Below are positions 1 through 5,098 of a stretch of 5,098 nucleotides of DNA, one piece after another. Below the pieces are notes generated by a model, which saw only the letters and a list, made by a program, of their open reading frames with translations, ran no database searches and had not been told where the DNA came from. The DNA comes from Chitinophagaceae bacterium (GTDB lineage Bacteria > Bacteroidota > Bacteroidia > Chitinophagales > Chitinophagaceae): contig JACMLD010000118.1 of NCBI GenBank assembly GCA_014379785.1, forward strand, positions 1 to 5,098. Reading direction: 5' to 3'. The position numbers and the translations under genes are program-made. Numbering within the stretch: the first letter of the stretch is position 1; each line of letters starts with the position of its first letter.

Positions 1-616
1 CACCATGGCTGCGCTGGATCGTCTGCCAGGCATTGTACTGCTCGATATTTGTTGCGTCGTCCTGTGCCGTGGCCCAGCCGATGGCAGTAGGATAAAACAG
101 AATTTCCGCACCCCGCAGCGCAGTAAGTCTCGCGGCTTCAGGATACCATTGGTCCCAGCATATCAGAACGCCAATGACAGAAAATTTTGTTTTGAAAACT
201 TTATAACCCAGATCTCCGGGTGTGAAGTAAAATTTTTCGTAAAAAGCAGGGTCATCAGGGATGTGCATCTTGCGGTACTTGCCCAGGTAAGCACCATCAG
301 CATCCAACACTGCGGTTGTGTTATGGTAAATGCCCTGTGCGCGTTTTTCAAAAAGAGATGCAATGATCACCACGCCGAGTTCGCCGGCAAGTTTGCAGAG
401 CGCATCGGTAGAAGGACCAGGAATCGGCTCTGCGAGTTTGAAATTGTCATAGTCCTCTACATCGCAGAAATAAAGCGATGTAAAAAGTTCCTGCAGACAA
501 ACGATCTGTGCGCCGGATGCAGCGGCTTCCCTGACTTTTGAAATGGCTTTCTGAAGATTTGATTCCTTGTCTGCAGAACAACTCATCTGCACCAAACCAA
601 CCTTTACTTTCGACAT
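1..616 (-). CDS. aguB: N-carbamoylputrescine amidase, C-terminus cut by the window edge
   Basis: This nitrilase-superfamily enzyme hydrolyses N-carbamoylputrescine to putrescine, CO2 and ammonia, the last step of the agmatine route to polyamines, in the cytoplasm. The minus-strand frame stays open for 205 codons from the ATG at 616-614 to the left edge; family members are usually about 290 residues, so roughly 85 C-terminal residues are missing. The catalytic triad is visible: E43 in LQELF, K116 in KYRKMHIP, and C153 in ICWDQWYPE. The spacings of 73 and 37 residues fit the family. The segments PDDPAFYEKFYFTPGD (120-135) and GAEILFYPTAIGWA (169-182) closely resemble plant and bacterial AguB, which separates it from beta-ureidopropionase or a generic amidase. 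It directly follows the desaturase in an operon, with no Shine-Dalgarno sequence, so coupled translation is likely. In many bacteria agmatine deiminase (aguA) is a neighbour; it may lie beyond the left edge (inference). Confidence 0.93.
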   Translation of the reverse strand, partial: MSKVKVGLVQMSCSADKESNLQKAISKVREAAASGAQIVCLQELFTSLYFCDVEDYDNFKLAEPIPGPSTDALCKLAGELGVVIIASLFEKRAQGIYHNTTAVLDADGAYLGKYRKMHIPDDPAFYEKFYFTPGDLGYKVFKTKFSVIGVLICWDQWYPEAARLTALRGAEILFYPTAIGWATAQDDATNIEQYNAWQTIQRSHG

Positions 617-619
617 TTA
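614..619 (-). other. Abutting stop/start junction (TAA-ATG) between desaturase and aguB
   Basis: Read on the minus strand, the desaturase stop TAA (619-617) is followed immediately by the aguB start ATG (616-614), with no base between them. The preceding bases, ATGGGACAA, hold no proper Shine-Dalgarno sequence, and I found no TAnnTTTG motif on the minus strand in the last 100 bases of the desaturase. This points to one transcript and to ribosomes re-initiating at aguB after finishing the desaturase. Confidence 0.8.
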
Positions 620-1687
620 TTGTCCCATTTGTTTGAGAAAAGAAACGTGAGAAACTACGGCATACCGCATACGGGTATATTCGATATACTCTATTCCAAA
701 TTCATGACAGGCCTGTTTAACGATCTTGCTGATCTTAGGATAATGCACATGCGAAATCTTGGGGAAAAGATGATGCTCAATCTGGAAATTCAGACCACCA
801 ACCAGCCAGCTTATAAGTTTGTTATTCGTGGCAAAATTTGCAGTAGTCTTGATTTGATGGATTGCCCACTCATCTTCGAGTCGGTTGGTCTCCACATCGG
901 CAACAGGAAATGAAGTATGCTCCACCGTGTGTGCAAGCTGAAACACAAGGCTGAGTACAAGTCCGGAAAACAATGCAAAAACAAGGAATCCAACTATCCA
1001 GGTAGAAAATCCAAGAACATATATCGGCAACCCGATGTAAAGGAAAAGATTAATCATCTTGAAAGACCAGAACACGATATGATCCGAAAGCTTCATAGGC
1101 TTCAGTTTCATATTACCGATCCGGGATTTGAAATATTTTACATAATCCAATACCAGTATCCAAAGGATATAAAGCATTGAATAAAGAAGCCAGAAATAGA
1201 TATACTGATACTTATGTGCTTTGTATTTTTTCTGAGTGGAACTCATACGCATCCATGGCTGGATATCGATGTCGTCATCCACGCCGTCTACATTCGTATA
1301 AGCATGATGGATGACATTGTGCTTCATGTTCCACATAAAACTGTTACCACCCAATACATTGAGCGAAAAAGCCGCCAGCACATTCACCCATTTGTGTTTG
1401 CTGAAGCTGCCGTGCGCGCCGTCATGCATGACATTAAAACCAATGGCAGACACAAAGCCTCCAAGAAGTATACATTCGATGATTTTTACAAATACAGGAG
1501 GAGTGTAGAAAATCAGGTGGACGTAAACCGCTACAAAACCAATCATCAGAAAAATCGCCTTGATGTAGAGCCCGACATTACCCGTTGTTGATTTACCCGA
1601 TTCTTCAAAATAGTTCCCAATTCTCTTTTTCAACTCTGAATGAAAGGATTGCGGACTATTGGAGAATTTTGGTATTGAAATAGACAT
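617..1687 (-). CDS. Membrane fatty acid (acyl-CoA/acyl-lipid) desaturase, front-end type without cytochrome b5
   Basis: This di-iron integral membrane desaturase inserts a double bond into fatty acyl chains using O2 and electrons from a separate carrier. The protein has 356 residues. Histidine boxes are H88-DGA-H92, H123-NVI-H127-H128 and Q302-IE-H305-H306; an extra H253-TVE-H257 and H277 in WAIHQIKTTANFA also match the family. Glutamine at the head of the third box is typical of front-end (delta-5/delta-6, linoleoyl-CoA-like) desaturases. The N-terminus is only about 38 residues before the first membrane segment, so there is no fused cytochrome b5 domain. Hydrophobic segments lie near 39-61, 66-86, 160-180, 211-226 and 228-250. 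I chose the ATG at 1687 because the upstream in-frame TTG (1717-1715) sits inside a promoter-like motif, and the protein would otherwise begin with ten unconvincing residues. Chain position specificity cannot be read from the sequence. Confidence 0.92.
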   Translation of the reverse strand: MSISIPKFSNSPQSFHSELKKRIGNYFEESGKSTTGNVGLYIKAIFLMIGFVAVYVHLIFYTPPVFVKIIECILLGGFVSAIGFNVMHDGAHGSFSKHKWVNVLAAFSLNVLGGNSFMWNMKHNVIHHAYTNVDGVDDDIDIQPWMRMSSTQKKYKAHKYQYIYFWLLYSMLYILWILVLDYVKYFKSRIGNMKLKPMKLSDHIVFWSFKMINLFLYIGLPIYVLGFSTWIVGFLVFALFSGLVLSLVFQLAHTVEHTSFPVADVETNRLEDEWAIHQIKTTANFATNNKLISWLVGGLNFQIEHHLFPKISHVHYPKISKIVKQACHEFGIEYIEYTRMRYAVVSHVSFLKQMGQ

Positions 1688-1823
1688 ATCAGATTTTTGT
1701 TTATTAAAGTGCTGCAAATGTACGCCAACGCGCTTAGAAAACGTCCTAAAAAGGGAATAATGTATATGGTAAGGGTTAATTTTATGATCAGTCTAACTAT
1801 TACAATCTCATTATCTTCACAAC
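1688..1823. promoter_or_regulatory. Divergent intergenic region between desaturase operon and bshB1
   Basis: This 136-bp A/T-rich gap separates two genes transcribed away from each other, so it should hold both promoters. The minus-strand side has a clean -7-like element (1715-1722). On the plus-strand side I see only imperfect candidates: TAATTTTA at 1777-1784, about 40 bases before the bshB1 start, and TATCTTCA at 1812-1819, which is too close to the ATG for a normal leader. No open frame, strong hairpin or inverted repeat stands out. Confidence 0.6.
1715..1722 (-). promoter_or_regulatory. Putative Bacteroidota -7 promoter element for the desaturase-aguB operon
   Basis: The minus strand reads TACATTTG here, an exact match to the TAnnTTTG -7 consensus of Bacteroidota housekeeping sigma factor. 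It ends 27 bases before the ATG at 1687, which would give a leader of roughly 20 bases that is A/T-rich (AATAAACAAAAATC). No good -33 TTTG element is present; the nearest is GTTTTC about 20 bases upstream. Support is the motif and its position only. Confidence 0.5.
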
Positions 1824-2561
1824 ATGAAACTGGATATTCTCGCTATCGGTGTCCACCCCGACGATGTTGAGCTCGGATGCAGCGGCACTATCATCAATGA
1901 AGTAAGGAACAGTAAAAAGGTCGGAATCCTGGATTTGACACAGGGAGAGCTCGGGACAAGAGGAACTGTGGAGACACGATATGCCGAAGCAAAGGACGCC
2001 GCCGGAATAATGGGCGTCAGCGTACGCGAAAACCTGAAAATGCGCGATGGTTTTTTTAAGAATGACGAAGAACACCAGCTCCTCCTTATCCGGGCCATCA
2101 GAAAATACCAGCCTGAAATCATTCTCGGAAACGTACTCGATGATCGCCATCCTGACCATGGCAGGGCCGGACACCTCATTTCCGACAGCTGTTTCCTCGC
2201 CGGACTCGCCCGGATAGAGACCAAAAACGACGATGGCACGCCCCAGCAGCGCTGGCGCCCGAAATATGTGCTCCAATACATGCAGGACTGGTACCACGAA
2301 CCCGATTTGCTGATAGACATTTCAGACGCATTCGAACAGCGCATGAAGGCCGTGGAGGCTTACACCACCCAGTTTTTCTCCGGAGATGCCAGCAAAGATG
2401 GCCCCCAAACCTATATTTCTTCACCGGATTTCCGCGACAGCATCATCGCCCGCGCAAGAATGCTCGGCAAACGCATCGGTGTCAGATATGCAGAGGGGTA
2501 TATCACAGAAAAAAATGTAGGTATACGCAGTCTGGATGCACTTGTGCTCGTGGAGACCTGA
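1824..2561 (+). CDS. bshB1: Bacillithiol biosynthesis deacetylase BshB1 (GlcNAc-malate deacetylase)
   Basis: This LmbE/PIG-L family zinc deacetylase removes the acetyl group from GlcNAc-malate to give GlcN-malate, the middle step of bacillithiol synthesis between BshA and BshC, in the cytoplasm. The protein has 245 residues, the usual length. The metal and catalytic motif G-V-HPDD-VELGCSG begins at residue 9: H11 and D14 are expected zinc ligands and D13 the catalytic base. The third ligand is H112 in DDRHPDH (106-112). The stretch LDLTQGELGTRG (36-47), followed by ETRYAEAKDAAGIMG (50-64), is characteristic of BshB1 and separates it from mycothiol enzymes and BshB2. The start ATG has an A/C-rich leader without a Shine-Dalgarno sequence. 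No bshA or bshC lies in the window, so the pathway genes are scattered or outside it. The helicase gene follows after 56 bases and appears to have its own promoter. Confidence 0.94.
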   Translation: MKLDILAIGVHPDDVELGCSGTIINEVRNSKKVGILDLTQGELGTRGTVETRYAEAKDAAGIMGVSVRENLKMRDGFFKNDEEHQLLLIRAIRKYQPEIILGNVLDDRHPDHGRAGHLISDSCFLAGLARIETKNDDGTPQQRWRPKYVLQYMQDWYHEPDLLIDISDAFEQRMKAVEAYTTQFFSGDASKDGPQTYISSPDFRDSIIARARMLGKRIGVRYAEGYITEKNVGIRSLDALVLVET

Positions 2562-2592
2562 CCTTTCGTCACCCAGTATTGCCGATTCTTCG

Positions 2593-2600
2593 TACCTTTG
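2593..2600 (+). promoter_or_regulatory. Putative Bacteroidota -7 promoter element for the DEAD-box helicase
   Basis: The bases TACCTTTG match the TAnnTTTG -7 consensus exactly and lie 17 bases before the tandem ATGs at 2618/2621, giving a leader of about 10-14 bases. A -33 TTTG element at ideal spacing is missing; TTTCG at 2564-2568 is a poor and slightly distant candidate. The position in the 56-bp gap after bshB1 suggests the helicase can be transcribed independently of bshB1. Confidence 0.5.
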
Positions 2601-2617
2601 CCGAAATTTTTGACTAT

Positions 2618-4315
2618 ATGATGACATTCGAAGAGATAGGAATTGAGGAAAGGCTGGTGAAGGCAGTGACAGATCTGGGATACGTAAATCCCACCCCTAT
2701 TCAGGAAAAAGCTATCCCCGTTCTACTTGGAGGAACCACAGATTTTATAGGTCTCGCACAGACTGGTACGGGCAAAACTGCCGCATTCGGAATTCCACTC
2801 CTGTCGGTAATCAACGCCTCAGAAAAACATCCGCAGGCACTGGTGGTTTGTCCAACCCGCGAACTCTGCATGCAGATCGTAAACGAAATCGAACTTTTTA
2901 AAAAATACATGCCCGCCATTCAGGTTATTGCAGTTTATGGCGGTACCTCCATTGGCATGCAGATCAGAGATATCAAACGCGGTGTGCAGATTGTTGTAGC
3001 CACCCCCGGCCGACTCATCGACCTGATCGAAAGAAAAGCCATCAACCTGGAGCAGATAAAATATGTAGTTCTTGACGAAGCAGATGAAATGCTCAACATG
3101 GGTTTTCAGGAAGACATCGAATTCATTCTTCAGAATACTCCTAAAAGAGAAAGCACCTGGCTGTTCAGCGCCACCATGCCCGCCGAGATCAGAAGAGTGA
3201 GCAAGAAATATATGCAGTCGCCGGTGGAAGTGACCGTTGGTAAAATGAATACTGCCAACAAAAGCATCGACCACCAGTTTTATGTTACGTCTGCCCAGCA
3301 CCGTTACGAAGCCCTTAAAAGACTGATAGATTTTAACCCTGGTATCTACGGAATCATTTTCACCCGTACAAAAGCGGATGCCCAGGAAATCGCAGAACGT
3401 CTTACCCGCGAAGGTTATGACATCGATGCGCTCCATGGTGACCTTACCCAGGGACAGCGTGATAAAGTAATGGGAGAATTCAGAGAGAAAACGCTTCAGC
3501 TCCTGATCGCCACAGACGTTGCCGCAAGAGGCATCGATGTAAAAGACATCACACACGTTATCAACTACGAACTTCCGGACGATATTGAAGTATACACACA
3601 CAGAAGCGGTCGTACCGGTCGCGCCGGCAACACCGGAATCTGTATGAGCATTGTTCACAGCCGCGAAATCGGACGTCTCCGTCAGATTGAGCGCATTGTA
3701 CAGGTGCCTTTTCACAAACTTGAAATCCCGACCGGTAAAGATGTCTGCCGCAAACAGTTTTTTCATTTTATGGACAAACTCCTTCAGGCAGATGTAAGCC
3801 ATGGTGACTATGAAACCTATGTGCCTATGCTGGCCGAAAAGTTTGCAGACCTCAGCAAGGAAGAAATTCTGAAACGTGTGGCAGCACTCGAGTTTGACAG
3901 ATTTCTCAAGTACTACGAAAATGCGGAAGATCTCAACGCGCGTGATCGTGCACGTGAGCCACGTGAAAGAAGACCACTGGCTTCATCGGGTGCAGCTGGC
4001 GCAGCAGGACAGGGACGTGATTTCCGCCGCGAACCCAGAACACGCGAAACAAACGGCGCCGGAGCAGGCAATGGAGAGTATATGCGTCTCTTTGTCAACC
4101 TCGGCACCAAAGACGGATTTTACAAAGCAAGCTTTCTTCAGTTTATCCTCGATATGAGCGACCTCCGCAAAGAAGTCCTCGGCCGCATTGATATGAAGGA
4201 AATGAACAGCTGGATTGAAGTAGACCGCAATTCTGCCAACCAGATGATTCAGTCTATTGACGGCAAAAAATACAAGGGAAGAAGGATAAGGATGAATGAT
4301 GCCAATAGCAGGTAA
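2618..4315 (+). CDS. DEAD-box ATP-dependent RNA helicase with DbpA-type RNA-binding domain (DeaD/CsdA-like)
   Basis: This superfamily 2 RNA helicase uses ATP to unwind short RNA duplexes, with likely roles in ribosome assembly, mRNA turnover and cold growth. From the first ATG it has 565 residues. Visible motifs: Q motif around 4-29 (F4, then PTPIQ), motif I AQTGTGKT 47-54, Ia PTREL 79-83, Ib TPGR 129-132, II DEAD 153-156, III SAT 184-186, V ATDVAARGID 298-307, VI HRSGRTGRAG 328-337. All are intact. A helical region (about 365-435) leads to a charged Arg/Gly/Ala-rich linker (438-486), then a DbpA-like RNA-binding domain (487-560) with a basic end, KKYKGRRIRM. The DeaD/CsdA label fits this layout, but DbpA cannot be excluded from the tail alone. 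An upstream TTG start (2579) was rejected because it precedes the promoter-like motif; ATG at 2621 is an equally possible start. Confidence 0.94.
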   Translation: MMTFEEIGIEERLVKAVTDLGYVNPTPIQEKAIPVLLGGTTDFIGLAQTGTGKTAAFGIPLLSVINASEKHPQALVVCPTRELCMQIVNEIELFKKYMPAIQVIAVYGGTSIGMQIRDIKRGVQIVVATPGRLIDLIERKAINLEQIKYVVLDEADEMLNMGFQEDIEFILQNTPKRESTWLFSATMPAEIRRVSKKYMQSPVEVTVGKMNTANKSIDHQFYVTSAQHRYEALKRLIDFNPGIYGIIFTRTKADAQEIAERLTREGYDIDALHGDLTQGQRDKVMGEFREKTLQLLIATDVAARGIDVKDITHVINYELPDDIEVYTHRSGRTGRAGNTGICMSIVHSREIGRLRQIERIVQVPFHKLEIPTGKDVCRKQFFHFMDKLLQADVSHGDYETYVPMLAEKFADLSKEEILKRVAALEFDRFLKYYENAEDLNARDRAREPRERRPLASSGAAGAAGQGRDFRREPRTRETNGAGAGNGEYMRLFVNLGTKDGFYKASFLQFILDMSDLRKEVLGRIDMKEMNSWIEVDRNSANQMIQSIDGKKYKGRRIRMNDANSR

Positions 4316-4330
4316 TATTCTCAAAATCCT

Positions 4331-4338
4331 TAGCTTCG
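4331..4338 (+). promoter_or_regulatory. Weak candidate -7 element upstream of lpdA
   Basis: TAGCTTCG matches seven of eight positions of TAnnTTTG and lies 36 bases before the lpdA ATG, within the 59-bp gap after the helicase. No convincing -33 element is seen. The same bases can form a very short imperfect hairpin (CTTAGC-TTC-GCAAG), too weak to be called a terminator. Read-through from the helicase gene is equally possible. Confidence 0.3.
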
Positions 4339-4374
4339 CAAGTCCAGACAGGAACCTAATTTAAATCTAACAAT

Positions 4375-5098
4375 ATGTCATACGATGTTGTGGTTATAGG
4401 CAGCGGCCCCGGTGGTTATGTAGCCGCTATCCGCGCCGCTCAGCTTGGATTCAAAACAGCAGTCATAGAGAAAGAAAGTCTTGGAGGGATTTGTCTGAAC
4501 TGGGGTTGTATTCCCACCAAGGCATTGCTCAAAAGCGCACAGGTAATGGACTATATCAACCATGCAAAAGATTATGGTATCGAAGCCAGTGGTAAACACA
4601 ATTTTGAGGCAGTGGTGAAACGCAGCCGCGGTGTGGCTGACAAGATGAGCAAAGGTGTTCAGTACCTGATGAAGAAAAACAAGATCGATGTGATCATGGG
4701 ATTCGGAAAACTGAAAGGCAAGGGCCAGGTGGAAGTAACAAAGGCCGATGGACAAAAACAAACAGTAGAAGGTAAACATATCATAGTGGCTACAGGCGGA
4801 AGAAGCCGCGAACTGCCAAATCTCAAACAGGACGGCAAGAAAGTAATCGGTTACCGGGAAGCAATGACACTTCCACAGCAGCCAAAGACCATGATCGTGG
4901 TGGGCAGCGGAGCAATAGGAGTAGAGTTTGCGTATTTCTATAACAGCATGGGCACAAAAGTTACCATCGTAGAATTCCTTCCAAAAATTGTTCCGGTAGA
5001 AGACGATGAAATTTCAAAGGAGCTCGAAAAAAGCTTCAAGAAAAATGGCATCGAAATCATGACCAATGCCTCGGTTGAAAGTCTTGATACTTCAGGGA
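4375..5098 (+). CDS. lpdA: Dihydrolipoyl dehydrogenase (E3), C-terminal half beyond the window
   Basis: This FAD-dependent flavoenzyme reoxidises dihydrolipoyl groups with NAD+ as the E3 subunit of pyruvate, 2-oxoglutarate or branched-chain dehydrogenase complexes and the glycine cleavage system. The frame is open for 241 codons to the right edge; the family has about 460-470 residues, so the NAD domain end and the dimerisation domain with the catalytic His-Glu pair are not seen. Visible: FAD Rossmann motif G9-S-G11-P-G-G14; redox disulfide C40-LNWG-C45 followed by IPTKALL; ATGGRSRELP (139-148); and a second Rossmann motif G177-S-G179-A-I-G182 with E200 ending strand 2, which favours NAD+ over NADP+. 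The CLNWGCIPTKALL stretch distinguishes it from glutathione or mercuric reductase. It has no N-terminal lipoyl domain. No E1 or E2 gene is in view, so the partner complex is unknown. Confidence 0.95.
   Translation, partial: MSYDVVVIGSGPGGYVAAIRAAQLGFKTAVIEKESLGGICLNWGCIPTKALLKSAQVMDYINHAKDYGIEASGKHNFEAVVKRSRGVADKMSKGVQYLMKKNKIDVIMGFGKLKGKGQVEVTKADGQKQTVEGKHIIVATGGRSRELPNLKQDGKKVIGYREAMTLPQQPKTMIVVGSGAIGVEFAYFYNSMGTKVTIVEFLPKIVPVEDDEISKELEKSFKKNGIEIMTNASVESLDTSG

Noticed and set aside
5..541. A 178-codon open frame on the plus strand at the left edge
   Set aside because: It is antisense to aguB, whose catalytic Glu, Lys and Cys and family motifs are all seen on the minus strand; the plus-strand translation looks like random Cys/Arg-rich sequence.
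814..821. TAAGTTTG on the plus strand, an exact -7 consensus match inside the desaturase gene
   Set aside because: It is antisense within a coding region with no plausible gene downstream; an eight-base motif with two free positions is expected by chance in a window of this size.
1800..2344. Two overlapping minus-strand open frames opposite bshB1
   Set aside because: Both are shadows of bshB1, which carries the full HPDD and HPDH metal-binding motifs.
2819..3802. A 327-codon open frame on the minus strand opposite the helicase
   Set aside because: It lies wholly within a helicase whose motifs are all intact on the plus strand. Its translation shows no recognisable domain, and long antisense frames are common opposite genes with this codon use.
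4316..4374. Possible terminator between the helicase and lpdA
   Set aside because: Only a short imperfect stem (around 4330-4343) is present and no T-run follows it, so intrinsic termination is not supported.
1..5098. A novel defence, mobile or biosynthetic system
   Set aside because: All five genes belong to known housekeeping families with intact motifs; there are no repeats, integrase or transposase fragments, tRNA boundaries or clear compositional breaks.

Overview
The window looks like an ordinary chromosomal stretch of a member of the Bacteroidota. Three things suggest this. Start codons are preceded by A/T-rich leaders with no clear Shine-Dalgarno sequence. Matches to the Bacteroidota sigma-ABfr -7 element (TAnnTTTG) sit just upstream of genes. 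The gene complement (BshB1-type deacetylase, plant-like N-carbamoylputrescine amidase, cytochrome-b5-less QxxHH desaturase, DEAD-box helicase with a DbpA-type tail) is also familiar from that phylum. Placement below phylum is not possible from this sequence; a Chitinophaga/Sphingobacterium-like lineage is only a guess.

Layout. On the minus strand, a membrane fatty acid desaturase (617-1687) is followed with no intervening base by N-carbamoylputrescine amidase aguB (1-616, cut by the left edge). The stop codon of the first abuts the start codon of the second, so they almost certainly form one operon. A 136-bp divergent intergenic region (1688-1823) separates this operon from three plus-strand genes: bshB1, for bacillithiol synthesis (1824-2561); a DEAD-box RNA helicase with a C-terminal DbpA-like RNA-binding domain (2618-4315); and lpdA, dihydrolipoyl dehydrogenase (4375 to the right edge, about half of the gene).

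The genes cover different housekeeping functions: membrane lipid unsaturation, polyamine synthesis, low-molecular-weight thiol synthesis, RNA remodelling, and 2-oxoacid dehydrogenase/glycine cleavage E3. They do not form one pathway. The desaturase and the helicase both belong to families often linked to cold adaptation, but that link is an inference. For the desaturase and the helicase, the longest open frame would begin at a TTG that lies in or upstream of a promoter-like motif, so I place both starts at downstream ATG codons. I see no mobile element, CRISPR array, RNA gene, convincing terminator or broken gene, and no new multi-gene system.
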